Under the pieces are notes generated by a model, which did no database searches, was not told the DNA's origin, and worked only from the letters and a program-made list of their open reading frames with translations. DNA of 64,000 nucleotides. It comes from Flavobacterium kayseriense. Its GTDB lineage: Bacteria; Bacteroidota; Bacteroidia; Flavobacteriales; Flavobacteriaceae. The stretch covers positions 248,001-312,000 of the forward strand of contig NZ_JACRUI010000005.1 of the NCBI RefSeq assembly GCF_014305095.1, read 5' to 3'. Position numbers and translations under genes: made by a program. Within the stretch, counting starts at the first letter, position 1. Every line of letters starts with the position of its first letter. This document shows positions 53,723 to 62,298 of this stretch, one piece after another.

Positions 53723-54694
53723 ATGATAGACATTAAATCCATGTGGGCTAATCAAACACCTACAGATGAAATTATAATTAAAACCAGAATTGAAGAAATA
53801 CCTCAGTTCAAATGTTTTGCAGCAACAGACCATTTGACTGGTAATCATATATTTATATTAGAAACTTCAAAGAATACAAAAATTCCCGGATTTAAAAATT
53901 TCAAATTCAAAGGACTCTTAATACATGTTTTTGATTTTGATGACTCACAAGAGTTGAATATTTATCTTTTAGATAATCAACTTAAAGACATCTTTAGTTT
54001 ATTTATCGAAAATATTTTAGAAGAGGTTTCTACTTGTGTTACAGAAAACGAAGCACTACTTGAAACTTCAAATGTAGTCTTAAAATGGAAAAAATTATTT
54101 GATAAGATTAGCTTTCAGGGGCTTACTTTAGAAAGTCAAAAAGGATTAATAGGAGAACTTTTATTATTCAATTCTTTTTTAGATGAAAATTATCCTGTTG
54201 ACAGCTTGCTTGAAAGCTGGACTGGTCCAGATTATGAAGACAAAGATTTTTTATTTGGATCTAAAGGGATTGAAGTGAAATTTACATCTTCAAAAACTCC
54301 AAAAATAAGAATTACAAGTGAAAGGCAATTAGATGCTCAGAATTTGTCTCATTTGTATTTAATTCTATATGGTGCCGAACAAGTAAAGGACAGAGGGTTT
54401 TCACTTAACTCAATAATTGAACAAATCCGGAATAAAATAGCAGGCAATCATAGTGCACTGAAGTTATTTAATGAAAGATTAATATTGGTTGGCTACTTTG
54501 ATGAGGATTTTGAAAACTACGATAGTCAATACGCTCTCAAAATGAATTATAAATATTCAGTTGATAATGATTTTCCAAAACTAGTTTCTTCAGACCTAGC
54601 TACTGGAATATATAATGCTTCATATTATATTGAATTATCTGCAATAGAGTCTTTTATGGTAAATGTTGAATCAATTATTGAATTAGTAAACTAA
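53723..54694 (+). CDS. PD-(D/E)XK nuclease-like protein (DUF4420 type)
   Basis: 323 residues. The nuclease core is recognisable as Glu145 in GLIGELLLFN, Asp175 in EDKDFLF and Glu184-x-Lys186 in GIEVKFTSS. DUF4420/PD-(D/E)XK proteins are the usual third member of MZA-type operons, following the Z1 gene. Together with the ATPases it should be the DNA-cleaving part of the system. Its stop overlaps the AIPR start by 1 bp. Confidence 0.85.
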   Translation: MIDIKSMWANQTPTDEIIIKTRIEEIPQFKCFAATDHLTGNHIFILETSKNTKIPGFKNFKFKGLLIHVFDFDDSQELNIYLLDNQLKDIFSLFIENILEEVSTCVTENEALLETSNVVLKWKKLFDKISFQGLTLESQKGLIGELLLFNSFLDENYPVDSLLESWTGPDYEDKDFLFGSKGIEVKFTSSKTPKIRITSERQLDAQNLSHLYLILYGAEQVKDRGFSLNSIIEQIRNKIAGNHSALKLFNERLILVGYFDEDFENYDSQYALKMNYKYSVDNDFPKLVSSDLATGIYNASYYIELSAIESFMVNVESIIELVN

Positions 54695-57081
54695 TGGTAA
54701 AAGGATTAAAAAATTATATTGAATCAATACAATCTGATGTAGCTGCATTAGTGTATTCAGACGGTGAAGGTGCTAGTTTTGAAGATAAATTCACTGAACA
54801 TTGTCTTGAGATTTTGGATGGCGCAGGAAAGTCTGAAGGCGCAAGTGTATTATCCTATATTCATCCAGACTCACAAGGAAGAATAGATTGGAAACTAAAT
54901 GGATACTGTTTAAAGGACGAATTTAAAGATGATGATAACAAGGTGTATTTTGAAACTTTAGATCTTTTTATTACTCATTTTAATCACACCACTTATGATT
55001 TTAATATTCAAAAAAGTGATTTTGATAAGAATATAAACCAAATCAAAAAATTTATAAATGCTGCCCTCAAAGGTCATATAGATTATATTGATCCTGCACA
55101 ATCGGAATTAAATGCATTATTAAAAATAATAACAAAACAAAAATCAAACTTCATCAGAATAAATATTTTCTTGTTAGTCAACGGAAATTCAAATCATAAT
55201 CTTGAGACCACTACTATAAAAGGATATGACGATCTAAAAATTTATATTCATGTTTGGGATATTCAAAGATTTTATAAATTAAATGAAAGCTCTAGCAATA
55301 GAGAACCGATAGAAATTAAATTCAAAGATTTCTTGACAAATAATCTACAAGGAATTCAATGTCTTAAAGTACCTGATTTAGATGAATTGTATGAATGTTA
55401 TTTAGCAATTATTCCAGGTGAAGTTCTCTCAAACTTATATGATTTATATTCTAATGAATTATTAGAAAGCAATGTACGAGCCTTTCTAGGACAAGCAGGA
55501 AAATATAATAAAGGAATTAGAGATACGATTAGAGATAAGCCTCAAATGTTTTTGCCATATAATAATGGAATCACTGCTACTGCTGAAATTGTTGAAACAG
55601 AAATAATTGACAACCAACTTTATCTAACAAAGATGAATGATTTTCAAATTGTTAATGGTGGGCAAACTACAGCTTCACTATTTCACACCGCAAGAAAATA
55701 TAAAGATGCAGATATTAGCAAAGTATTTGTTCAAATGAAATTGACAGTAATTAAGGATATTGATCAAAAGAATATTGAAGTTCCAAATATTGCCAAATAT
55801 GCAAATAGTCAAAACAAGGTCACAGATTTAGACCTATCGTCAAATAATCCATATTTTGTCCAAATTGAATCATTATCTAGAAGAAAATATGTTGCTGATT
55901 TTAATAATAAATCTAAATCAACATTATGGTATTTCGAAAGAGTAAATGGTCAGTATAGAGAATCCTTAAATAAAATAAAAGACAAAAAACAACAAAATAA
56001 ATTTAAGGAACAAAATCCGACAAATCAAAAATTTGTAAAATCTGAAATTGCTAAATATATAAATATTTGGGAATTAGAACCTCATTACGTATCACAAGGA
56101 GCTCAGAAGAATTTTATTCATTTTACTAAAAAAATAAATGAATTAGTAAAGAAGAATAAAATGCCAAGTGAAAATTTTTATAAAAAGTTAATTGCAAATG
56201 CCATACTTTTTAAAACAGTAGATAAACTATTTGGTAGAAAGAATATTGATGCCATTGGTGACACGAACTTAAAATCATTCACTGTTGCCTATACCTTATC
56301 ATATTTTTATTATCTAACCGAAAACAGACTTGATTTATGGAAAATCTATGAGGAACAACGTATTGATACTCGAATTATTAATGAATTACAAAAACTGATT
56401 GTTTTTGTTTACAATCATTTGGTTAGGGCTTCAAACAACTCTTTGATTTCAGAATATGCAAAAAGAGAATCTAGTTGGAAACTATTAAAAGAAGAGAACT
56501 ATAAATTTAGTATCGATAATTTTATCGATTGCTTTGTTACTGCAGATTTAGTTATTTCAAGGGATATTGAAACAGAAGAGTTAGACAATAAATCAGAAAA
56601 CAATTTGATGAATATTACTCAAATACTTGGCTTTGGTAATAAATTTTGGGATGGTATGTCGAAATATATTTTAAATATTGATGAATTTAAATTAATGTCT
56701 ACAGATGTTTGGGAAATTGCAAATAAAATTAAGCGTTCAAAAAATCTAAATACAAGGGATATTTCTATCGGAAATAAATTTATAGCATACATTGAGGATA
56801 ACCAAATTAACATAGACCAGATTAAATCACTATCCAATGAAATTGAAGTTGATGTTATCGATATTAAAGCAATTTATGATAGATTAAAACTAATCAGCAA
56901 GAATGATTGGGCCAAGATTTTCGATTTAGGAGAGCAAACAAAAATATTTGAAAACAATGAACTCTCAAATTTAAAGTCGGTCAATAAATCTATTTCTAAA
57001 AATGAAAGTATTAAAGAAATAAATATCATCAATGCTTTGAAATCAGTTAAGAAACTGACAAAGTTTGGTTTAAAACATTAG
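54694..57081 (+). CDS. AIPR-family abortive-infection-type protein
   Basis: 795 residues. The AIPR hallmarks are ARAFLGQAGKYNKGIRDTI, LPYNNGITATAE and FQIVNGGQTTASLFH, followed by a long helical C-terminal region. AIPR (abortive infection phage resistance) proteins accompany Z1 and MORC-like ATPases in defence operons; their biochemical activity is not well known. It is the last gene of the MZA-type core and is followed 6 bp later by a small nuclease-like gene. Confidence 0.93.
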   Translation: MVKGLKNYIESIQSDVAALVYSDGEGASFEDKFTEHCLEILDGAGKSEGASVLSYIHPDSQGRIDWKLNGYCLKDEFKDDDNKVYFETLDLFITHFNHTTYDFNIQKSDFDKNINQIKKFINAALKGHIDYIDPAQSELNALLKIITKQKSNFIRINIFLLVNGNSNHNLETTTIKGYDDLKIYIHVWDIQRFYKLNESSSNREPIEIKFKDFLTNNLQGIQCLKVPDLDELYECYLAIIPGEVLSNLYDLYSNELLESNVRAFLGQAGKYNKGIRDTIRDKPQMFLPYNNGITATAEIVETEIIDNQLYLTKMNDFQIVNGGQTTASLFHTARKYKDADISKVFVQMKLTVIKDIDQKNIEVPNIAKYANSQNKVTDLDLSSNNPYFVQIESLSRRKYVADFNNKSKSTLWYFERVNGQYRESLNKIKDKKQQNKFKEQNPTNQKFVKSEIAKYINIWELEPHYVSQGAQKNFIHFTKKINELVKKNKMPSENFYKKLIANAILFKTVDKLFGRKNIDAIGDTNLKSFTVAYTLSYFYYLTENRLDLWKIYEEQRIDTRIINELQKLIVFVYNHLVRASNNSLISEYAKRESSWKLLKEENYKFSIDNFIDCFVTADLVISRDIETEELDNKSENNLMNITQILGFGNKFWDGMSKYILNIDEFKLMSTDVWEIANKIKRSKNLNTRDISIGNKFIAYIEDNQINIDQIKSLSNEIEVDVIDIKAIYDRLKLISKNDWAKIFDLGEQTKIFENNELSNLKSVNKSISKNESIKEINIINALKSVKKLTKFGLKH

Positions 57082-57087
57082 TTCAAA

Positions 57088-57552
57088 ATGGCATATAATC
57101 ATTCATATACTATAACAGTTGATAATAATTTATCTGAAAAAGAAGCGATATCTTTTTTATTGTCAACTGATATTAACTTTATAAATCCTGATAAAGAGAG
57201 TAGAAAAATAATAATGAATCTATTAAATATAGATAAGAAATTCGCTAGAGCATTTGATTTAATATTAATTCCTGGACATACTAATTTAGAACAGATAATA
57301 TCATTACAAAATGTAGATAATATAATTTTAATTGAGTTGAAAACTACTAAAAAGAAGCTTTTAAACAATCCAAAAGGTTTCTTTTTTGGTGCAACAGAAA
57401 GTGAATTTAAACTAGCAAGTCAGTTAGGGGATAATTATAAATTCTGTTTTGTTTCCCTGCATCCTGAATCAAAAAGCTATACTTTGTTGACTCTTGATGA
57501 ACTAAACTTAATTATTAAAACTAAAAGAATTCAATTTCAAATTAATTTATAA
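57088..57552 (+). CDS. Small PD-(D/E)XK-like nuclease candidate ending the defence operon
   Basis: 154 residues, soluble. Asp57 in RAFDLILIPG and Glu83-x-Lys85 in IILIELKTTKKK form a D...ExK pattern with the right beta-strand spacing for a minimal PD-(D/E)XK fold, followed by KGFFFGATESEF. It could be the cognate restriction enzyme of the C5 methyltransferase or an accessory nuclease. I cannot name the family. The 6-bp spacing from the AIPR gene shows that it belongs to the operon. Confidence 0.7.
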   Translation: MAYNHSYTITVDNNLSEKEAISFLLSTDINFINPDKESRKIIMNLLNIDKKFARAFDLILIPGHTNLEQIISLQNVDNIILIELKTTKKKLLNNPKGFFFGATESEFKLASQLGDNYKFCFVSLHPESKSYTLLTLDELNLIIKTKRIQFQINL

Positions 57553-58405
57553 TATTGCATTATTGTTTTAGTACAACAAGACGAGCAATCAAGCGGTCTC
57601 TCTGCGGTCGTTCCCTTTGTTCCGTTCGGCTGTTCCAGTCGGTCAACCTTATGTTTTTATAAGAACATTTTCGGTAATTAGGCAATTTATTATTTCAATT
57701 CAATAGCTAGGTTTCCCTCCATTCCACAGGCACTTCACAGCACTACAAAAAAACAGCAGCTTGAAAATAAGCAACTGTTTTTTTGCACTGTTTCGTTCCT
57801 CATCTTCACACGTTCTCTTCCTGCGTTCGGTCGGGCTTACGCATCCACAATACAGCTTCATTTCGTTTCACTCCGTAAACTACGCTACACTATATTCCAG
57901 CAGTATTATGTGTGCCGCCCTTAGTTTTTTCAGCGGTTGCTCCTTCGCACAGCCATCGGGGTTGGCTCGCTTCACCATTTGCATATAAGTCACTTTTGTG
58001 TGAACTATTTGTTTAAAGTTCATTTTCACTTCTTTACTAAAAAGTCGCTATGCCCTAAATCAAGGAACGCCACAAGGCTATCTTTTATTTTTTCCCCGCC
58101 GTTTCACGCTTCTATCCCTTCTCTATACTTCGCTAAAGCTACGTGTCGTTCTCGGTCTAGAGTGGCTGTTCGATTGCCGCAACCCCGCCACTGCGCTCCT
58201 CACAATAAATAATCTCCGCTACCGCTACAATTATTTTTGCTGCGGTGCTTGGGGGTGTTTGATCGCCGCTTTAACCATGAAATTTTCAGCAGGAAGTGCA
58301 TACAAGGGAAGTAGGACACAATAAAAAAAGAAAATAAAGTTAAGCTGCGGTTTCAAAAAGTAAAGTTCAAGCCCTCCGGGTTTTTAAAAAAATCTCCACC
58401 CTTCA

Positions 58406-58430
58406 ACCTGAATTCATTTCAGGTCCTTTT
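58406..58430 (+). terminator. Terminator-like hairpin in the gene-free stretch
   Basis: ACCTGAA (58406-58412) pairs with TTCAGGT (58418-58424), loop 5 nt, followed by CCTTTTTT. A transcript may therefore end here although no gene precedes it within 850 bp, hinting at an untranslated RNA or a long trailing end of the defence operon. Confidence 0.65.
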
Positions 58431-58693
58431 TTATAAACCTATATCCGCTTTCCAATACGTTTTGGATTATAATTCGGGTAGTATTTTTTCAAAAAAACTT
58501 GACTCCATTTGAAACCTTCGCCGCAAGGACGACTTTCTTTTTTTCTTTTTTTTCTTTGGAAAATAATCAGAAGAAAAAAACATAATGAATTGACGGTTCT
58601 GTAAAATCAAAACCTGATTCAAAAAATCAGTAAAAAATTATACTTATAGTTCAATACAGTATTCTTTTACTCTCTTTCCGTCCAATATTTCTG

Positions 58694-58701
58694 TATATTT
58701 G
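58694..58701 (+). promoter_or_regulatory. -7 box before the HNH endonuclease gene
   Basis: TATATTTG at 58694-58701 fits TANNTTTG, 19 bp before the start codon. No well-placed TTG was found, so only the -7 element is supported. Confidence 0.45.
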
Positions 58702-58720
58702 ATTTATCTGATTAATAAAT

Positions 58721-59749
58721 ATGTCTGTCAAATTTCAAATTAACGACCCTTCTTTAGAATCTCAATGGAGAGCTATTATTCTATTTGGTAAAAATTCGGC
58801 CACTTATAAATTTGCTTTTGCAAAGGCTTTATTGGAGATAATCGAAAAAGAAAAGACAACTATATCTCTTGATGAATTAGCAATTCCGTTTTCTAAAAAC
58901 ATCGTCAGTCATCTAAGACTAAGTGATAAACAAGGTAATAGTCAGTCCAGCCAATTTCTAAATTCGTGCAGAAAGTTTGTTAAAGATGAGGTAACGGAAT
59001 CAAATTTGATTGAAACGACAATCAAATTGGGTTTTGTAAATGTGGTTGATGCATTTCAAAATGTAAATGGTGATGTGATTCCAAATCCTTTTTATGAAAA
59101 AAATTACGTGGGTGGCAAAAAAGAAATAATTATTACGGACAATCTTTTAAAATTAAAAGAGATGTTTCAGTACCAAAACTTCGAGCAAGAAGTGGAGGCT
59201 CGCTGGAACCTTGTCGAAACCGCCTGGAACTTAAAAATAAACCCTAATCTTCTGGAAGTAAAATATGATGAAGATAGATCCTTATTCTTTATCGAAAATG
59301 ATTTTATGCGACGCTATGACATTACCTCGGTACGGGATTCCTTAAATGGCTATCAAAAAGGAAAATGCTTCTATTCATCACAAGATATTTCAATTTTAAA
59401 AAAGGATCCCAATATCTGCCAAGTAGATCATTTTTTACCACATTTAAACAAAATAGCACACTCTAAAAATGATGCAAATATAAATGGAGTATGGAATTTA
59501 GTTTTAGCCGATAGTTCTGTTAATTCTATAAAAAGTGCTCGCATACCAGAAAGAAGATTTTTAGAACGTCTTTTCAATAGAAATGAATTTTACATTGAAA
59601 GCAAACATCCTCTTGCAGAAACAATTATCAATCAAACAGGAAGGAATAAAGAACAGCGTCGATTATTTCTGGAAAAACAATATAACATTGCTCTAGCCAA
59701 TTCAATCCATATCTGGAAACCTGAAAACGAATTAATAGGTAACTTCTAA
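58721..59749 (+). CDS. HNH endonuclease-domain protein
   Basis: 342 residues. The C-terminal third holds an HNH core: Cys216 in KGKCFYSSQDI, VDHFLPH with Asp236-His237, GVWNLVLADSSVNSIKSARIP with Asn259 and Asn268, and a helical end. The first ~200 residues are an unknown helical domain (WRAIILFGKNSATYKFAFAKALLEI). Only one of the usual zinc-binding cysteine pairs is visible. The stop codon overlaps the start of the HIT gene (TAATG), so the two proteins are co-translated and probably form one module. Confidence 0.85.
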   Translation: MSVKFQINDPSLESQWRAIILFGKNSATYKFAFAKALLEIIEKEKTTISLDELAIPFSKNIVSHLRLSDKQGNSQSSQFLNSCRKFVKDEVTESNLIETTIKLGFVNVVDAFQNVNGDVIPNPFYEKNYVGGKKEIIITDNLLKLKEMFQYQNFEQEVEARWNLVETAWNLKINPNLLEVKYDEDRSLFFIENDFMRRYDITSVRDSLNGYQKGKCFYSSQDISILKKDPNICQVDHFLPHLNKIAHSKNDANINGVWNLVLADSSVNSIKSARIPERRFLERLFNRNEFYIESKHPLAETIINQTGRNKEQRRLFLEKQYNIALANSIHIWKPENELIGNF

Positions 59750-60114
59750 TGAAAAACTTTTTAGAAATCGAAAAAGAAAGGATCCTCTTTAAAGGGGAGC
59801 ACTTTTTTATAATAAGAGATGCATTTCCTGTTTCACCCGGTCATTCCCTTATTATAAGCAATGATCTAAAATCGGATTATTTTGACCTAACTCTTGGAGA
59901 ACGGAAAAATTTAGACGAGTTAATTGTAATAGCAAAGAATTTAATAGAAAACGAGTTCAAACCTGATGGCTACAATATTGGTATGAACTGCGGAGAAACT
60001 GCTGGACAAACTGTGTTTCACTTTCACTGCCATCTTATCCCCAGATATCAGGGAGACATGGAAAACCCTAGAGGGGGTGTTCGTAATTGTATAAAGGGCA
60101 AAGGTGATTATTAA
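59749..60114 (+). CDS. HIT-family nucleotide hydrolase/transferase
   Basis: 121 residues with the histidine triad HFHCHLIPRY (His91, His93, His95) and the upstream NIGMNCGETAGQTVFH strand. HIT proteins act on nucleoside phosphoramidates or dinucleotides, such as Ap4A or AMP conjugates. Translationally coupled to an HNH endonuclease inside a defence island, it may process a nucleotide signal or a nucleotide-linked intermediate. That link is speculation from context. Confidence 0.92.
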   Translation: MKNFLEIEKERILFKGEHFFIIRDAFPVSPGHSLIISNDLKSDYFDLTLGERKNLDELIVIAKNLIENEFKPDGYNIGMNCGETAGQTVFHFHCHLIPRYQGDMENPRGGVRNCIKGKGDY

Positions 60115-60362
60115 TGATATGACGAATTATTATGAATTATGTTTTCGTTAGTTTAATAACTGCATCTTTTTCGTACATTTAATTTGTCAAGCGAAAACGT
60201 AAGGTGCAGATAATCAAGGATAATTAAAAAAAATTGATTTTAAAGCTTATTGGAGGTTTGGTTTTTTGCTTTTGAAATATCAATGTCCCGTAAAACACCT
60301 CTAGGTCAGATCTACGCATCTTTTAGTATTAAAACTTCGAGATCAATAAAAAACAGAAAAAT

Positions 60363-61349
60363 ATGAATAACGAAAAATGGGCTGAAATATGCTATTTACT
60401 TTCAGAAAGTGTACAACCTGATATTAGTGAAAACGCATTTGAAAAAAACATTATTCAAGCGCTAAGGGTTTTAAATTGGAAACAATTTTTGAATGATTTT
60501 GATATTCGTCCATCATTTCAAGTTGGAGCATCTAATAGAATTACGCCAGATTTTGTAATGAAATCTGCTGAGCAAAATAAATTGTTTGTTATAGAAATTA
60601 AACAACCCAATATTCCTCTTAATTCAAATTTTCAACAACAATTATTCTCATATATGAGATATTTGAAATTAGAGTATGGAATTTTAATTGGGCAAAGTAT
60701 CCAAATATTCTATGACGGTGATTTGGTTAAGCAAGAAGATCCGGTGTTACTTGAAACAATAAAATTTGAACACAGTAATGAAAGAGGACTTACTTTTGTG
60801 GAATTATTTGACAAGGAAAATTATAGTAAGGATGCATTAAAAGACTTTACATTAAATTCTTTAAAGAAAATCAACCTTAAACAAGATTTTAAAGAACTCA
60901 CAAATAAAATTATTTCAGGCGATTTCATCGCAAGACTAAATGAATTAGTTAAGCAAGATTTTATTAGTGAATACGATGGTGAGTTAATAGATTCAGTTCT
61001 CAAGGAATTAAAATTTGAAATTACTGAAAAATTTAATCCGGTTAGGGCAGTAGAAACTCCCAGAAGACAATTTGCTCAACCCAAAGACTCTAATTACAGT
61101 AGTACCATTTTACCGATAGAGTTAAACCCACCTGGAGAATACGAATTTAAAAGAAAATTACTTGCAGCGAAAAAAGCATACATAACAACATTTTATGCAA
61201 ATGGTACCAACGATAGAAAATTGTGGAATGCTAATAGTTTTAAAGAAAGCTCACTTGTATTAGGTAATATAAGATCAAGACCTCAATTCCGTAATGGGAA
61301 TTGGCAAGAATTAGGAATTATAAAAGTATTTGTGTCAATCGATTCATGA
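60363..61349 (+). CDS. Stand-alone HsdR-N-type PD-(D/E)XK nuclease
   Basis: 328 residues. The N-terminal half matches the type I restriction HsdR N-terminal nuclease: ITPDFVM with Asp63, FVIEIKQPN with Glu78-x-Lys80, and QQQLFSYMRYL (91-101) followed by YGILIGQSIQIFYDG. There is no helicase domain. The C-terminal ~60 residues (LWNANSFKESSLVLGNIRSR and NGNWQELGIIKVFV) form a small unknown domain. No methyltransferase or specificity gene is adjacent, so it is an orphan or part of an undescribed pairing. A 248-bp gap precedes it. Confidence 0.85.
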   Translation: MNNEKWAEICYLLSESVQPDISENAFEKNIIQALRVLNWKQFLNDFDIRPSFQVGASNRITPDFVMKSAEQNKLFVIEIKQPNIPLNSNFQQQLFSYMRYLKLEYGILIGQSIQIFYDGDLVKQEDPVLLETIKFEHSNERGLTFVELFDKENYSKDALKDFTLNSLKKINLKQDFKELTNKIISGDFIARLNELVKQDFISEYDGELIDSVLKELKFEITEKFNPVRAVETPRRQFAQPKDSNYSSTILPIELNPPGEYEFKRKLLAAKKAYITTFYANGTNDRKLWNANSFKESSLVLGNIRSRPQFRNGNWQELGIIKVFVSIDS

Positions 61350-61717
61350 AAACGGGCATTAAACCGTCTTAATTATAGAAATGATTATTATTGGACTAAA
61401 TTGCTTGGATCATAAAGTGGAGAAAATACAATCGTAATTCCATATTTTATGAAAAATCATACCTGATATTACTTCCTTTACACATTTCAAAAAAGGTAAT
61501 TAGCCACGTTAACGACATGACTTTTGACATAGTACAACGAGTTCATCGCCATTTTCAACTCAAAGAACAATTTTAAAAAGATGGAGATTTAGTTAAAATA
61601 TTGGAAATAAAGTGATTGGAAGTAGAAATAAAAGAAGCTTATAAGTAGGCATTTGAAAGTTGGTAAATGTAAAATTCTTGTTAAAAAACGTTACATTTAT
61701 GACTTAACAATTTAACA
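61350..61717. other. Intergenic stretch with an operator-like inverted repeat
   Basis: No gene was found in these 368 bp; short broken frames suggest decayed sequence. TAAATGTAA (61664-61672) and TTACATTTA (61691-61699) form a perfect 9-bp inverted repeat, 18 bp before the start of the lipoprotein cluster. It could be an operator or a leader hairpin. Confidence 0.5.
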
Positions 61718-62296
61718 ATGACAAGAAAACTCAATTTCTACTTAGTAACTACTATGCTTTTTTTAATAATAACTTCATGTACTAAAGACACGGGTACAGA
61801 TTCTTTGATTGAAGATAAATTGGAAACAATGTCAGGAAAAGAAATATTAAGAGAATTATTGATTAAAAATGATAATGACGTTAACCAATTAGCCAGAATT
61901 TTTGAATGCTCACCAAGCTCATTAAAAAGAATAGTAGATGGTGAAACATTTGCTACTCCAGAAGCTGAAAAACAATTCAAAAATATATTAAATCAAACTT
62001 TAGTAAGTAAAGATAAATCTTTAGATGATTTAGATCTTAATAGAGATGCTTGGTCTTATAAAATAAAACATTTTTTCGATAAATATTACCTTTGGTTTAT
62101 AGGTGCTTTCGTCATAGGTGTCCTAATGTTTTTTGGTGGAGAAAAAGACGGAGAATCCGGGTGTGGCTGCATTTTTGGGATTTTACTGATATGCCTAGTA
62201 ACATATGTTATAATATATTTTTGGTTTGATGACCAAACTTTAGCTGTTGACAAATTCAAAAACACATACGATCCAATATGGGAAATTTTAAAATAA
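61718..62296 (+). CDS. Lipoprotein with an HTH-like segment and C-terminal membrane helices
   Basis: 192 residues. A lipoprotein signal (MTRKLNFYLVTTMLFLIITSC) is followed by a segment resembling a small HTH (VNQLARIFECSPSSLKRIVDGE, about 52-73). Two hydrophobic helices follow, WFIGAFVIGVLMFFG and CGCIFGILLICLVTYVIIYFW. An HTH-like fold on a lipid-anchored envelope protein is odd, and it may be a peptide- or protein-binding helical unit instead. It overlaps or abuts the next lipoprotein gene, so the three genes to the window end form an operon. Function unknown. Confidence 0.75.
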   Translation: MTRKLNFYLVTTMLFLIITSCTKDTGTDSLIEDKLETMSGKEILRELLIKNDNDVNQLARIFECSPSSLKRIVDGETFATPEAEKQFKNILNQTLVSKDKSLDDLDLNRDAWSYKIKHFFDKYYLWFIGAFVIGVLMFFGGEKDGESGCGCIFGILLICLVTYVIIYFWFDDQTLAVDKFKNTYDPIWEILK

Positions 62297-62298
62297 TA

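Larger units (their letters stand above)
57553..58720. other. Gene-free 1.17-kb stretch of unusual composition
   Basis: No convincing gene on either strand. From about 57580 to 58400 the plus strand is markedly C/T-rich and more GC-rich than its surroundings, with recurring TTCG/GTTC-type words (for example GTTCGGCTGTTCC, CGTTCGGTCGGGC, CCGCTACCGCTAC). Short open frames at 57761-57988 and 57937-58212 are probably artefacts of low stop density. I have the impression that similar purine/pyrimidine-skewed segments occur near mobilisation regions of Bacteroidota elements, which is not verified here. It ends with a terminator and a promoter-like box before the HNH gene. Confidence 0.6.

Noticed and set aside
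54694..57081. Abi-type stand-alone gene
   Set aside because: It overlaps the preceding nuclease gene by 1 bp and follows GHKL-Z1-nuclease in the MZA order, so it is part of that operon.
57761..58212. Two overlapping short open frames in the gene-free stretch
   Set aside because: Their residue composition reflects the C/T-skewed DNA, they have no recognisable domain, and the frames seem to be by-products of low stop density.
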